Assembly (NCBI RefSeq): GCF_000422805.1
Contig: NZ_KE383923.1
Span: 1 to 64,000, forward strand
Direction: 5' to 3'
Source of the DNA: Nocardioides halotolerans DSM 19273
Lineage (GTDB): Bacteria; Actinomycetota; Actinomycetes; Propionibacteriales; Nocardioidaceae
Length of the DNA: 64,000 nucleotides
Positions within the stretch are counted from its first letter, which is position 1. Each line of letters begins with the position of its first letter. Shown one piece after another: positions 17,064 through 26,595 of the stretch. The translations under genes and the position numbers were made by a program. The notes under the pieces were generated by a model. That model worked only from the letters and a program-made list of their open reading frames with translations. It did no database searches and was not told the origin of the DNA.

Positions 17064-18524
17064 TCACGCCGAGGTGGCCGCGGACAGCCGCGCCAGCGAG
17101 CGGTCGCGACCGAGCAGCTCGAGCGACTCGAACAGCGGCGGCGAGACCTTGCGGCCGGTCACCGCGATGCGGACCGGGCCGAACGCGACCCGGGGCTTGA
17201 GCTCGAGCTTGTCCACCAGGGTCTCGCGAAGTGCGGCCTCGATGTCGGCGGTCGACCAGGTCGCCAGCGCGGAGAGCGCCTCGTGGGCTGCGCGCACGAC
17301 CTCGCGGCCGGCGTCGTCGAGCTCGTCGACCTGCTCCACGTCGTCGGTGAAGAGGAACCCCAGCATCGGCGGGGCCTCGGTGAGCTTGTTCATCCGCTCG
17401 GCGACCAGCGGCATCGCGAGCTCGAGCAGCTGCGCGTCGGCGTCGGAGACGGGGTCGCTCACCACCCCGGCGGCCTGGAGGAACGGGATGACGCGGTGGG
17501 TCAGCTCCTCGACCGACAGCAGCCGCATGTGGTCGGCGTTGATCGCCTCGGCCTTCTTGAGGTCGAAGCGGGCGGGGTTGGGGTTGACGTCCCTGATGTC
17601 GAACGCCTCGACCATCTCGGCGACCGTGAACACGTCGCGGTCGGCGGCGATCGCCCAGCCCAGCAGGGCGAGGTAGTTGAGCAGCCCCTCGGGCAGGAAG
17701 CCCTGGTCGCGGTAGAGGAACAGGTGCGACTCGGGGTCGCGCTTCGACAGCTTCTTGTTGCCCTCGCCCATGACGAACGGCAGGTGGCCGAACTCGGGCA
17801 CGACCGTCGAGATGCCCAGGTCGACCAGCGCGCGGTGCAGCGGGATCTGCCGCGGCGTGCTCGACAGCAGGTCCTCGCCGCGCAGCACGTGGGTGATCTC
17901 CATGAGCGCGTCGTCGACCGGGTTGACCAGCGTGTAGAGCGGGTCGCCGTTCGCGCGGCACAGCGCGAAGTCGGGGACGTGCTGCGTCTCGAAGGTGATC
18001 TCGCCGCGCACCAGGTCGTCCCAGGTGATCGAGCCGTCGGGCATGCGGAACCGCACGACCGGCTTGCGGCCCTCGGCCCCGAACGCCGCGACCTGCTCCG
18101 CGGAGAGCTCACGACAGAACCCGTCGTAGCCCTGCACCTTGGAGCCGGAGGCCTTGCGGCGCGCGTCGACCTCCTCGGTGGTGCAGTAGCAGTCGTAGGT
18201 GTACGACGACCCGGCCAGCTTGGCCAGGACGTCGCGGTAGAGGTCGCCGCGCTCGGACTGGCGGTACGGCGCGTGCGGGCCGCCCTTGCCGGGACCCTCG
18301 TCCCAGTCGAGCCCGAGCCACTCCATCGCGCCCAGCATCGCGTCGTAGGACTCTTCGGTGCTGCGCTCCTTGTCGGTGTCCTCGATGCGGAAGACGAAGG
18401 TGCCGCCGTGGTGGCGCGCGAAGGCCCAGTTGTAGAGCGCGGTGCGCGCGAAGCCGACGTGCGGGGAGCCGGTCGGCGACGGGCAGAACCGGACCCGGAC
18501 GCCCTCGAGGCGCTCGCTGGTCAT
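17064..18524 (-). CDS. gltX: Glutamyl-tRNA synthetase
   Basis: The 486-residue class I synthetase has the HIGH-region [19 protein letters not shown] near residue 17 and the KMSKS-type GNKKLSKRD near residue 250. A helical C-terminal anticodon-binding domain follows. Zn-site-like cysteines occur in YDCYCTTEE. In actinobacteria lacking GlnRS the enzyme is non-discriminating and also glutamylates tRNA-Gln. Its ATG overlaps the stop of the upstream FAH-family gene as ATGA. The pair FAH-gltX is also adjacent in M. tuberculosis (Rv2993c-Rv2992c, recalled). Confidence 0.97.
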   Translation of the reverse strand: MTSERLEGVRVRFCPSPTGSPHVGFARTALYNWAFARHHGGTFVFRIEDTDKERSTEESYDAMLGAMEWLGLDWDEGPGKGGPHAPYRQSERGDLYRDVLAKLAGSSYTYDCYCTTEEVDARRKASGSKVQGYDGFCRELSAEQVAAFGAEGRKPVVRFRMPDGSITWDDLVRGEITFETQHVPDFALCRANGDPLYTLVNPVDDALMEITHVLRGEDLLSSTPRQIPLHRALVDLGISTVVPEFGHLPFVMGEGNKKLSKRDPESHLFLYRDQGFLPEGLLNYLALLGWAIAADRDVFTVAEMVEAFDIRDVNPNPARFDLKKAEAINADHMRLLSVEELTHRVIPFLQAAGVVSDPVSDADAQLLELAMPLVAERMNKLTEAPPMLGFLFTDDVEQVDELDDAGREVVRAAHEALSALATWSTADIEAALRETLVDKLELKPRVAFGPVRIAVTGRKVSPPLFESLELLGRDRSLARLSAATSA

Positions 18525-19333
18525 CGCGCGGCCACCGTGTTGGTGAGCGAGCCGAGGCCCTCGACCGCCACCTCGACCTCGTCGCCGACCTGCATGGGGC
18601 CGACGCCCTCCGGCGTGCCGGTGAGGATCACGTCGCCGGGCAGCAGCGTCATGACGCTGGAGACCGCTGCGATCAGCGTCGGGATGTCGAAGATCAGGTC
18701 GGCGGTGCTGCCGTCCTGCACCACGTCGCCGTTGAGGAAGGTCTGCACGCGCCGCCCCTTGTCGAAGTCGTCGGGGTCGAGGTCGGTCTCGATCCACGGC
18801 CCGAGCGGGCAGAACGAGTCGAAGCCCTTGCCGCGGGTCCACGTCGAGTCCTGCTTCTGGAGGTCGCGCGCGGTGACGTCGTTGGCGATCGTGTAGCCGT
18901 GGATCACGTCGGTGGCCTGCTCTGGCGGCACGTCGCGGCAGATCCGCCCGATCACCACGGCGAGCTCGCCCTCGTAGTGCAGGTCGCTGGTCTGCGGCGG
19001 GTAGTAGATCGGGTCACCCGGGCCGACCACGCTGGTGTTGGGCTTGAGGAACATCAGGGGCTCGTCCGGCACGTCGTTGCCCAGCTCGGCGGCGTGCGCG
19101 GCGTAGTTGCGGCCGATGCCGACCACCTTGCTGCGCGGGAGCACCGGCGCGAGCAGGCGGACGTCGGCGAGCCGGTGGTGCTGGTCCTCGAGGAGCTTGA
19201 TCCCGACGTAGAGCGGGTCGCCCGCGAGGGCCACGATGACCGCGTCGTCGTCGAGCTGGCCCTGGTCGTCGAGGTCGCCGGTGACCACGCCGTACTGGGG
19301 GTCGTCTCCGGCGGTGAATCGGGCGATGCGCAC
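18521..19333 (-). CDS. Fumarylacetoacetate hydrolase family protein
   Basis: The 270-residue protein has a short N-terminal domain and a C-terminal FAH fold. Metal-binding motifs include [13 protein letters not shown] and NDVTARDLQ, with [10 protein letters not shown] near the end. Relatives include 2-hydroxyhepta-2,4-diene-1,7-dioate isomerase, oxaloacetate decarboxylase and acylpyruvases. Which reaction this one performs cannot be told from sequence. It is coupled to gltX by a 4-nt overlap, a conserved actinobacterial arrangement without a known functional reason. Confidence 0.9.
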   Translation of the reverse strand: MRIARFTAGDDPQYGVVTGDLDDQGQLDDDAVIVALAGDPLYVGIKLLEDQHHRLADVRLLAPVLPRSKVVGIGRNYAAHAAELGNDVPDEPLMFLKPNTSVVGPGDPIYYPPQTSDLHYEGELAVVIGRICRDVPPEQATDVIHGYTIANDVTARDLQKQDSTWTRGKGFDSFCPLGPWIETDLDPDDFDKGRRVQTFLNGDVVQDGSTADLIFDIPTLIAAVSSVMTLLPGDVILTGTPEGVGPMQVGDEVEVAVEGLGSLTNTVAAR

Positions 19334-19385
19334 CCGTCGACCCTATCGATGCTGTGGTGGCCCGTGACCGGCGGATGATCGGGGC

Positions 19386-20150
19386 ATGACGCGCATCGCG
19401 GTGACCGGCGCCCGAGGTCGGCTCGGCGGCCAGGTCTGCTCCCTGCTGGACGGCCACGACGGTGTCGAGCCGGTGCCGCTGACCCGGTCGGTGGCCGACT
19501 ACGACGACCGGCCCGCGCTCGCTCGCGCGTTCGCCGGCGTGGACACGCTGGTGCTGGTGAGCAGCGACGGCGAGTCCGACCGCGTGCTCCAGCACCACCT
19601 CAACGTCGTCGGGGCCGCCGCGGCCGAGGGGGTGGGTCACGTGGTGCTGCTGTCGAGCGTGGACGCCGACGGCGACTCGCCGTTCTGCTACGCCCGCGTC
19701 AACGCGCTGACCGAGGCCGCGCTCGCGGCGACCGACGTCGGGGTCACCGCCGTGCGGGCCTCGATCTTCTCGGAGTTCTTCGACTCGCTCGTCGGGCTGG
19801 CCGCCGTCGACGGCGAGATGCGGCTGCCCGCCGCCGACGGTCGCATCGGCCTGGTCTCGCGCCAGGACGTCGGCCGGGTGATGGCTGCCTGCGCGCTGGC
19901 GCCCGAGCCCGCGGCGTACGACGTCACGGGGCCGGCGTCGCTCTCGATGCACGAGGTCGCGGCCGCCCACGGGCTCACCTACGTGCCGGTGCCGGAGGCC
20001 GACTTCGCGGCCCACCTCGCGGGGCGGGAGACGCCCTGGTGGTCGTACGCGTACACCAGCATGTTCGCCTCGGTCCGCGAGCAGCGGTGGGACGTCGTCA
20101 CCGACGTGGTGGCCGAGCTGACCGGGCAGCCCGCCGTTCAGCTCGGGTAG
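19386..20150 (+). CDS. NAD(P)-binding NmrA-like/SDR protein
   Basis: The 254-residue protein has a Rossmann start, RIAVTGARGRLGGQV, and the layout of NmrA/QorB-type atypical short-chain dehydrogenases (VVLLSSVDADGDSPFCYARV, TAVRASIFSEFF). The usual catalytic YxxxK is replaced by YARVN, so it may sense redox cofactor or act on a quinone rather than be a classical reductase. It is divergent from the FAH gene and overlaps the VanY gene by 13 bp tail-to-tail. Confidence 0.82.
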   Translation: MTRIAVTGARGRLGGQVCSLLDGHDGVEPVPLTRSVADYDDRPALARAFAGVDTLVLVSSDGESDRVLQHHLNVVGAAAAEGVGHVVLLSSVDADGDSPFCYARVNALTEAALAATDVGVTAVRASIFSEFFDSLVGLAAVDGEMRLPAADGRIGLVSRQDVGRVMAACALAPEPAAYDVTGPASLSMHEVAAAHGLTYVPVPEADFAAHLAGRETPWWSYAYTSMFASVREQRWDVVTDVVAELTGQPAVQLG

Positions 20151-20905
20151 TCGCCGCCCGCGACGCCGAAGAACTCCTCGAGGGTCCGGACATCGGTCAC
20201 CCTCAGCTCCCGCGCCAGCGGCCTGCCGACGTACCGCAGGTGCCAGGGCTCGGGCTGGTAGCCGGTGATCGCCGTCGTGTCGGGCTGGTAGCGCACCACG
20301 AACCCCCAGCGCCACGCGTTCCTCGCCAGCCACCGGCCGGCCGGCGTCCGCGCGAAGCACGCCTCGAAGTCGCAGCCCGGGTCGTCCGGCGTGATCAGGT
20401 CGACGGCGAGGCCGGTCTGGTGCTCGCTGTAGCCCGCCCGCGCCGAGCGCAGGTCGGCCTCCGCCTCGCCGCGGGCCGCTGCGGTGGCGGCGTGGACGCC
20501 CTGCTGGTAGCCGTAGGAGCGGAACGCACTGGCGATCTTCAACCCCAGCCCGCGCCGGTCGCTCGCGTCGAGCAACCGGCCGAGCGGGCGCGCTGCGGGC
20601 GGCGCGACCTGGTAGCCGCGCACGATGTCGAGCTCGGGCCTGAAGTCCGACGGCGTGATCGGGTGGGTCTTGTTGACGACCACCCAGATGCTGGTGGGGT
20701 CCGTCGTCGAGCGCGCCCCGCGGTCGAACGGCGGCCGGGTCGTCGCCGCGGCCGGCGGCGCCGTCTGCGGCACCTCGGTGACGTGGATCGGTCGGGGGTC
20801 GGCGGCCGCGCCGACGGGTGCGTCCGGCGTACGCCCGAGCCACACCGGCCCGCCGATCGCGACCACGCACGCCCCGACGCTGACCGCGACCAACGTCTTC
20901 CTCAC
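20138..20905 (-). CDS. D-alanyl-D-alanine carboxypeptidase, VanY/M15B family
   Basis: The 255-residue protein starts at GTG 20905 with an N-terminal membrane segment (TLVAVSVGACVVAIGGPVWL). A Pro/Ala-rich linker and an M15B zinc peptidase domain follow. Zinc ligands are in SEHQTGLAVDL and EPWHLRYVG. It should trim the terminal D-Ala of peptidoglycan stem peptides outside the cell. A longer frame from a TTG at 20953 is possible but would add 16 charged residues before the signal anchor. No vancomycin-resistance genes are adjacent, so the role is wall maturation. Confidence 0.88.
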   Translation of the reverse strand: MRKTLVAVSVGACVVAIGGPVWLGRTPDAPVGAAADPRPIHVTEVPQTAPPAAATTRPPFDRGARSTTDPTSIWVVVNKTHPITPSDFRPELDIVRGYQVAPPAARPLGRLLDASDRRGLGLKIASAFRSYGYQQGVHAATAAARGEAEADLRSARAGYSEHQTGLAVDLITPDDPGCDFEACFARTPAGRWLARNAWRWGFVVRYQPDTTAITGYQPEPWHLRYVGRPLARELRVTDVRTLEEFFGVAGGDYPS

Positions 20906-20989
20906 ACCACCCTGACTGGTGCGACGCTCCGGCAGGTTGCCCCGCGCGGCCAAGCCACCGGCCGCGGTCGCCTCCCAGCGCGGGCTTCA

Positions 20990-21110
20990 GAGGTTTCGAG
21001 ACGGTTGCTGCGCAACCTCCTCAACCACCGGCGGGGCGGCCCCACGGTGGCTGAGGTGCGAGGGGTCCAGCGACGAGCCTCGAAGCCTCCGCAGCGAAGG
21101 CACCCGACCG
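20990..21110. repeat. Interspersed repeat, second copy of the family at 231-530
   Basis: The core GAGGTTTCGAGACGGTTGCT at 20990 continues into GCGCAACCTCCTCAACCACCG. It matches the minus strand of the 330-405 segment with two changes that preserve a hairpin: GGTTGC-TGC-GCAACC here, GGTCGC-TGC-GCGACC there. At 21045-21110 a companion segment (GGTGGCTGAGGTGCGAGG ... CGACGAGCCTCGAAGCC) lies in the opposite sense. The repeat sits between divergent genes (VanY and the 21133 gene). Confidence 0.7.
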
Positions 21111-21132
21111 GGCCGGTTCGTATCCTTGGCCG

Positions 21133-21969
21133 GTGTCCGTGCTCGAGCAGGTCGTCCTCGACGAGGCGACGTGGCGCGCTCGGGCGGCGGCGCACGAGGC
21201 GCGGGTCGACAGGCTGGTCGGTGACCACCTGGCCCGTCGGCGCGAAGGGCTGAAGCACCCCGTCCACGACTTCTTGTTCACCTACTACTCGTTCCGGCCT
21301 GCGCAGCTGCGCCGGTGGTGGCCCGGGTACGGCGTCGCGCTGGCCGGAGCAGGCGCGCCGGTCGCGCTGGACGACGTCGTCGCGCGGCGCGACCTGATCG
21401 ACGGGATCCACGCGCTGCTGGTCGCCACCGCCGCCCGCGCCGCCAACTTCGGCTGCTTCGGCATGCACGAGTGGGCGATGGTCTACCGGCTCGGCGAGAG
21501 CGAGACCCGCCACGCGGCGTACCCGCTCCGTCTCGGCCTGGCCGGCACCGACGAGGTCGTCGAGTCGCACCGCATCGCGTGCTCGCACTTCGACGCCTAC
21601 CGCTTCTTCACCGAGCCCGCCCGCCCGCTCAACACGATCAGCCCGGCCGCGCACGACCGGCCGGCGTTCGAGCAGCCGGCGTGCCTCCACGCCGGGATGG
21701 ACCTCTACAAGCACGCGTTCCGGCTCTCGCCGCTCGTCCCGTCCGAGCTGGTCGCCGACTGCTTCGAGCTGGCTCGCGACATCCGGGTGCTCGACATGCG
21801 CGCGGCGCCGTACGACCTCGCCGGGCTCGGCTACGAGCCGGTGCGCATCGAGACGCCCGCGGGCAAGCAGCAGTACGCCGCAGCGCAGCGCGGGTTCGCC
21901 GAGCGCGGCGCTCCCCTGCGGCAGCGCCTGGTCGAGGAGTGCGAGCGGCTGCTCGCGGCAGCGTCCTAA
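21133..21969 (+). CDS. Conserved actinobacterial protein, often labelled 3-methyladenine DNA glycosylase
   Basis: The 278-residue protein has a recognisable actinobacterial pattern: WRARAAAHEARVDRLVGDHL, KHPVHDFLFTYYSFRPAQLRRW and LHAGMDLYKHAFRLSPLV. Databases often name such proteins 3-methyladenine DNA glycosylase. No helix-hairpin-helix or other glycosylase motif is visible, so the function should be regarded as unproven. The GTG start at 21133 begins MSVLEQVVLDEATWRARA. It overlaps the next gene by 4 bp tail-to-tail and shows normal codon use. Confidence 0.75.
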   Translation: MSVLEQVVLDEATWRARAAAHEARVDRLVGDHLARRREGLKHPVHDFLFTYYSFRPAQLRRWWPGYGVALAGAGAPVALDDVVARRDLIDGIHALLVATAARAANFGCFGMHEWAMVYRLGESETRHAAYPLRLGLAGTDEVVESHRIACSHFDAYRFFTEPARPLNTISPAAHDRPAFEQPACLHAGMDLYKHAFRLSPLVPSELVADCFELARDIRVLDMRAAPYDLAGLGYEPVRIETPAGKQQYAAAQRGFAERGAPLRQRLVEECERLLAAAS

Positions 21970-22736
21970 GCTGCCGGCGTCGTCAGGCCGAAGCCGATCG
22001 ACTCGGTGGCCCGGTCGCCGATCTTCAGGTCGAAGGTGACCTGCCCGTCGAGGGAGACGTCCCGCGCGTCAGGGAAGGCCAGCACGACGGGGCTGCTGGT
22101 GCCGGCGTCGACGGTCGCGGGACCCTGGCCCTGCGCGCCGTCGACGATCGCGTCGCCCGCGATGTAGATGCCCGGCTTCGGCGACAGCGGCACGTCGGAG
22201 GCGGTGATCGTGCACACGACCAGCAGGGTGCCGGTGCGCGGCTGGAGGTAGGCCCAGTCGGGCTTGACCTCGTAGAGGCCCGGTGACGTGATCGCCGGCT
22301 GGTCGGCCAGGTCGACCAGGAGGTCGTCGAGCTCGGTGCCGTTGACGGTGAAGTCGGCGAGCCTGCCGTCCTGGCCGCGCAGGTCCGACCAGGTCGCGCA
22401 GGAGTCCTCGGACGGCCCGGCGCAGGCCTTGAAGCCGCCGTCGACCGCCTCCACGCCGACCGGCTCACCGGGCGTGCCCGCGTCGTCGGCCGCGCGCGCC
22501 GACTCCTCGAGGTACGCCGCGTAGTCCTGGGCAGGCGAGCCCTCGGCCGCGATGTCGGTCTGCACCTTCGCGAGCTCGTCGACGTCGGCGCCGGTGATGG
22601 CCTCGAAGTAGGTCGTCAGCTGCGCGTGAGACGGCAGGCCGGACCCGCCGTCCGACTCGGGTTCGTCGTCGCTGCAGCCGGCCAGCGACCCGACGAGGGC
22701 GAGGAGGGCGAGCAGGAGCAGGGCACGGAACCTCAC
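21966..22736 (-). CDS. Predicted secreted lipoprotein, unknown function
   Basis: The 256-residue protein begins with a lipoprotein signal peptide ending VGSLAGC (Cys21) and an acidic linker. No enzyme motif is visible. The N-terminal third is helical (LTTYFEAITGADVDELAKVQ). The C-terminal half looks like a beta-rich domain (TGTLLVVCTITASDVPLSPK, VVLAFPDARDVSLDGQVTFD). The GTG start gives an ideal signal peptide. It is divergent from the M23 peptidase gene with only 36 bp between starts, so their promoters overlap. Confidence 0.75.
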   Translation of the reverse strand: MRFRALLLLALLALVGSLAGCSDDEPESDGGSGLPSHAQLTTYFEAITGADVDELAKVQTDIAAEGSPAQDYAAYLEESARAADDAGTPGEPVGVEAVDGGFKACAGPSEDSCATWSDLRGQDGRLADFTVNGTELDDLLVDLADQPAITSPGLYEVKPDWAYLQPRTGTLLVVCTITASDVPLSPKPGIYIAGDAIVDGAQGQGPATVDAGTSSPVVLAFPDARDVSLDGQVTFDLKIGDRATESIGFGLTTPAA

Positions 22737-22772
22737 CCCAGCATCATGCCGGGGGTGTGTGAGAGTGGGGTC

Positions 22773-23324
22773 GTGCGCGCGTTCGGGGTGCTGGTGGCTC
22801 TGGCGGCGGTGCTCGGGCTGGGAGCGCCGCCCGCGCAGGCGATTGACCCCGACTGGGTCTTCTACTCCAGCGACCGCCACCACTACGCCTCGCCGTGGTA
22901 CGCCGGAGCGCACCGGATCATGGTCCCGTTCGGCTGCAACAGCGCGCCCTACTACGACCACGACCCGCGCTGCCCGGGCGACCAGGGGTTCCACCACGGG
23001 CTCGACGTCGCGATGCCCTGCGGCACCAGGCTCTACGCCGCCCGCCGGGCCAAGGTGATCGACAACGCGAGCCTCGGGCCGGCGTACGGCGAGAACCCGG
23101 TGCTGCTCCGCAACCGCAAGCTCGGCTGGGACCTCGTGATCGGGCACACCCGCAAGGTCTTCGTGCGGCCGGGCGACACCGTGCACCGCGGCGACGTGTT
23201 CGCACGCGTGTCCGACAGCGGGGCGCCCGACGGCTGCCACCTGCACTTCGAGCAGCGCGCGGTCGCGGGCGGGCTCGCGACCGCCGTCTGGCCGCGCCCG
23301 CTGCTGGGGCTCGTGGCGCGATGA
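22773..23324 (+). CDS. Secreted M23/LytM-type peptidase
   Basis: The 183-residue protein starts at GTG 22773 with a signal peptide ending APPAQA. A LytM fold has its zinc ligands in HHGLDVAMPCGT and HLHFE. It should cleave or bind peptidoglycan cross-bridges. Four cysteines (FGCN, RCPG, PCGT, DGCH) could form disulfides. An ATG at 22746 is in frame but lacks a ribosome-binding site. The stop overlaps the next gene as ATGA, so a secreted hydrolase begins an operon with two cytoplasmic proteins of unclear role. Confidence 0.88.
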   Translation: MRAFGVLVALAAVLGLGAPPAQAIDPDWVFYSSDRHHYASPWYAGAHRIMVPFGCNSAPYYDHDPRCPGDQGFHHGLDVAMPCGTRLYAARRAKVIDNASLGPAYGENPVLLRNRKLGWDLVIGHTRKVFVRPGDTVHRGDVFARVSDSGAPDGCHLHFEQRAVAGGLATAVWPRPLLGLVAR

Positions 23325-23617
23325 GCGACGCGGCGACCGGTCCGGTGTCCGACCCAGAGCGGGTGGCCCGCAACTTCTTCGCCGAGGACGGGACTCTGCA
23401 CACGATCCCGAGCAAGCACGCGAAGCTGCTGGCCGTGCTCGACCGCCTGGCGCAGGAGTTCGTGCCCGGGCAGACCTACCCGGAGTCGGAGGTCAACGAG
23501 GTGCTCAACCGCTTCCACCCCGACCACGCCGCGCTGCGCCGCTACCTCGTCGAGAACGACTTCCTCACCCGCGAGGACGGCTGGTACTGGCGCAGCGGCG
23601 GGACGTTCGAGGTATGA
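23321..23617 (+). CDS. DUF2087 domain protein
   Basis: The 98-residue protein matches the DUF2087 pattern: [20 protein letters not shown], then [20 protein letters not shown], then [18 protein letters not shown]. In other proteins the domain is often attached to a helix-turn-helix. Here it stands alone, and its role is unknown. It overlaps both neighbours by ATGA (M23 peptidase upstream, pentapeptide protein downstream), so the three are made together. Confidence 0.85.
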   Translation: MSDAATGPVSDPERVARNFFAEDGTLHTIPSKHAKLLAVLDRLAQEFVPGQTYPESEVNEVLNRFHPDHAALRRYLVENDFLTREDGWYWRSGGTFEV

Positions 23618-24216
23618 CGGAGATCCACGGCGAGGACTGGTACGCCGACGAGCTGGCCGACGTCCGTCACGAGGGCGTGCGGTTCGTGGAGGTCGACCTG
23701 ACCGAGGCGAGCACCAAGGGCGCCACCTTCGAGGACTGCGTCTTCGACCGGTGCCGCCTCAACGCCTCGGTGCACGAGGCGACGGCGTTCGTCGGCTGCA
23801 CGTTCACCAACACGAGCTTCTTCGACGCGACCCTCGACGGCTGCAAGCTGACGGGCTCGACGTTCGCCCGCTGCACCCTGAAGCCGATCACCGTGCGCGG
23901 CGGCCAGTGGCGCGGCGTGGTGCTGCGGGGCGCCGACCTCACCGGGCAGGACCTCAGCGGGGTCGACCTGCGGGACGCCGACCTGTCGATGGCGCTCCTG
24001 GTGGGGGCCACCCTCCGCGGGGCGAACCTCGGCGGGGCGAACCTCGGCGGCGTCGAGCTGCGCGAGGCCGACCTGACCGGCGCGGACCTTCGCGGGGCCG
24101 ACCTCGGTGGGAGCGACCTCGGTGCGGCGACGCTGACCGGCGCGCGGGTGGACCTGGCCGGCGCGGTGCTGCTCGCCGAGCTCACCGGCGCGGTGGTGGA
24201 CGTCCCGGAGGGCTGA
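23614..24216 (+). CDS. Pentapeptide repeat protein
   Basis: The 200-residue protein consists largely of A(D/N)LXX five-residue repeats. They are clearest at residues 105-185 (for example [20 protein letters not shown]), with more degenerate repeats from about 20 to 100. These fold as a right-handed quadrilateral helix. MfpA and Qnr members mimic DNA and protect gyrase from quinolones, but most are uncharacterised and there is no direct evidence for gyrase binding here. It is coupled to the DUF2087 gene and lies 26 bp before bioB. Confidence 0.88.
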   Translation: MTEIHGEDWYADELADVRHEGVRFVEVDLTEASTKGATFEDCVFDRCRLNASVHEATAFVGCTFTNTSFFDATLDGCKLTGSTFARCTLKPITVRGGQWRGVVLRGADLTGQDLSGVDLRDADLSMALLVGATLRGANLGGANLGGVELREADLTGADLRGADLGGSDLGAATLTGARVDLAGAVLLAELTGAVVDVPEG

Positions 24217-24242
24217 CCCGCGGCGTACGGCAAACTGCGGGC

Positions 24243-25319
24243 ATGACGTCGTCGTACTTCGACCAGCTGGCCGACTCGGTGCTCGACGGGAAGCCGGCGA
24301 CCGAGGACGACGCGCTCGCGGTGCTGCGGGCGCACGACGACGAGCTGCTCGACGTGGTCGCGGCCGCGGGCCGGCTGCGCCGCGAGCACTTCGGCAACAC
24401 CGTCAAGGTCAACTACCTCGTCAACCTCAAGTCGGGGCTGTGCCCGGAGAACTGCAACTACTGCAGCCAGGCGCTGGGCTCGACCGCCGACATCCTCAAG
24501 TACAAGTGGCTGAGCACCGAGGAGGCGCTTGAGCAGGCCGCCGCCGGGCTCAAGGGCGGCGCGACCCGGGTCTGCATGGTCTCCAGCGGCCGCGGCCCGA
24601 CCCACAAGGACGTCGAGCGGGTCGCCGACATGGTCGGCTCGATCAAGGCCGAGCACCCCGAGGTCGAGATCTGCGCCTGCCTCGGGCTGCTCAAGGACGG
24701 TCAGGCCGAGCGGCTCCGCGAGGCCGGGGTCGACGCCTACAACCACAACATCAACACCGCCGAGTCCCACCACGACCAGATCGTGCAGACCCACACGTAC
24801 GCCGACCGCGTCGACACCGTCGAGAAGGTCAAGACCGCCGGCCTCTCGCCCTGCAGCGGCCTGATCGCCGGGCTCGGCGAGACCGACGAGCAGCTGGTCG
24901 AGGCGCTCTTCGCGCTCAGGGCCCTCGACTCCGACTCGATCCCCGTCAACTTCCTGATGCCCTTCGACGGCACGCCGTACGAGAACGTCTGGGACCTCAC
25001 GCCGATGCGCTGCGTCAAGATCCTGGCGATGGCGCGGTTCGTCTGCCCCGACAAGGAGATCCGGATCGCCGGTGGCCGCGAGATGCACCTGCGGACGCTG
25101 CAGGGACTGGCGCTGCAGGTCGCGAACTCGATCTTCCTCGGCGACTACCTCACCTCGGAGGGACAGGCCGCCGAGGCCGACCTCGAGCTGATCCGCGACC
25201 ACGGGTTCACGGTCCTCGGGGCGCCCGGCCCCGGCGCGCCCGGCGGCGCCGGCGACACCAGGCACGACCCGGCCAAGCGCCGCCGCGGCGCGGGCACCGC
25301 CGTCGCCCCGAATGCCTGA
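24243..25319 (+). CDS. bioB: Biotin synthase
   Basis: The 358-residue radical SAM enzyme inserts sulfur into dethiobiotin. The [4Fe-4S] motif CPENCNYC is at Cys67, Cys71 and Cys74. Residues for the auxiliary cluster lie in [17 protein letters not shown] and SPCSGLI. The C terminus ([20 protein letters not shown]) is typical, followed by a Gly/Pro/Arg-rich extension of about 30 residues. It is the first gene of the bioB-A-F-D operon and overlaps bioA by 8 bp. Confidence 0.98.
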   Translation: MTSSYFDQLADSVLDGKPATEDDALAVLRAHDDELLDVVAAAGRLRREHFGNTVKVNYLVNLKSGLCPENCNYCSQALGSTADILKYKWLSTEEALEQAAAGLKGGATRVCMVSSGRGPTHKDVERVADMVGSIKAEHPEVEICACLGLLKDGQAERLREAGVDAYNHNINTAESHHDQIVQTHTYADRVDTVEKVKTAGLSPCSGLIAGLGETDEQLVEALFALRALDSDSIPVNFLMPFDGTPYENVWDLTPMRCVKILAMARFVCPDKEIRIAGGREMHLRTLQGLALQVANSIFLGDYLTSEGQAAEADLELIRDHGFTVLGAPGPGAPGGAGDTRHDPAKRRRGAGTAVAPNA

Positions 25320-26595
25320 CCGCTCCCCCGACGCGCTGCTCGCCTACGACCGCGAGCACGTCTGGCACCCCTACACGTCGATGACCGAGCCGACGCCGGT
25401 GCGGCTGGTCGAGTCGGCCTCCGGCGTACGCCTGCGCCTCCACGACGGCACCGAGCTCGTCGACGGCATGTCGTCCTGGTGGGCGGCGATCCACGGGTAC
25501 GCCGTGCCGGAGCTCGACGACGCCCTGCGCCGCCAGCTCGGCGACATGGCGCACGTGATGTTCGGCGGCCTCACCCACGCCCCGGCGGTCCGGCTCGCCG
25601 AGCGGCTGGTCGACCTCGCGCCCGACGGGCTCCAGCACGTCTTCCTCGCCGACTCCGGGTCGGTGAGCGTCGAGGTCGCGCTCAAGATGGTGCTGCAGCA
25701 CCAGCGCGGGCTCGGTCGCCCTGAGCGGACCCGGATGCTCACCGTGCGCGGCGGCTACCACGGCGACACGTTCGGCTGCATGAGCGTCTGCGACCCCGTG
25801 GGCGGGATGCACTCGATGTTCAGCGAGGTGCTGCCGCAGCAGGTGTTCGCGCCGAGGCCGCCCGCGCCGGGCGGCGATGTCGCCGCCTGGGAGCGCGAGC
25901 TCCGCGCGATCGCGCACGAGCGGTCGTCGGAGCTCGCCGGCATCGTCGTCGAGCCGCTGCTCCAGGGCGCTGGCGGCATGCACGTCTACGACGCCGCGTG
26001 CCTGCGGGTCCTGCGCGAGGTCGCCGACGAGCACGGCCTGGTGCTGGTCCTCGACGAGATCGCCACCGGCTTCGGCCGGACCGGCACGTTCTTCGCGGCC
26101 GAGGCCGCGGGCGTCGTGCCGGACGTCATGTGCGTCGGCAAGGCGCTCACCGGCGGCTACCTCTCGCTCGCCGCGGTGCTCTGCACCGGCGAGGTCGCGC
26201 GCGGCCTGTCCGCGTCGGAGTCGGGCGTGCTGATGCACGGGCCGACCTACATGGGCAACCCGCTCGCCTGCGCGGTCGCCCTCGCGAGCCTCGACCTGCT
26301 GGAGTCGAGCGACTGGCGCGCGAACGTCGCGCGCGTGGGCGCCGCGCTCGACGCCGGCCTGGTGCCGCTCCGCGGCCTGCCGCGAGTCGCAGACGTGCGC
26401 ACGATCGGCGCCGTCGGCGTCGTGCAGCTCGACCACCCGGTCGACGTGGTCAAGGCGTCCGACGCCGCGGTCGAGGGGGGCGTGTGGCTGCGCCCGTTCC
26501 GCGACCTGATCTACACGATGCCGCCCTACGTCACGACCGACGACGACGTCGCCCGGATCTGCGCAGCGATCGCGCGAGCGGTGGCCGTGGCATGA
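25312..26595 (+). CDS. bioA: Adenosylmethionine-8-amino-7-oxononanoate aminotransferase
   Basis: The 427-residue PLP aminotransferase converts KAPA to DAPA using SAM as amino donor. Signatures include the N-terminal [29 protein letters not shown], and the PLP region [13 protein letters not shown] followed by the lysine in [15 protein letters not shown]. The ATG at 25312 overlaps bioB, and its stop overlaps bioF as ATGA. Confidence 0.97.
   Translation: MPDRSPDALLAYDREHVWHPYTSMTEPTPVRLVESASGVRLRLHDGTELVDGMSSWWAAIHGYAVPELDDALRRQLGDMAHVMFGGLTHAPAVRLAERLVDLAPDGLQHVFLADSGSVSVEVALKMVLQHQRGLGRPERTRMLTVRGGYHGDTFGCMSVCDPVGGMHSMFSEVLPQQVFAPRPPAPGGDVAAWERELRAIAHERSSELAGIVVEPLLQGAGGMHVYDAACLRVLREVADEHGLVLVLDEIATGFGRTGTFFAAEAAGVVPDVMCVGKALTGGYLSLAAVLCTGEVARGLSASESGVLMHGPTYMGNPLACAVALASLDLLESSDWRANVARVGAALDAGLVPLRGLPRVADVRTIGAVGVVQLDHPVDVVKASDAAVEGGVWLRPFRDLIYTMPPYVTTDDDVARICAAIARAVAVA

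Noticed and set aside
21133-21969. Firm assignment as 3-methyladenine DNA glycosylase
   Set aside because: No glycosylase fold signature is visible; kept as a conserved protein with that common label.
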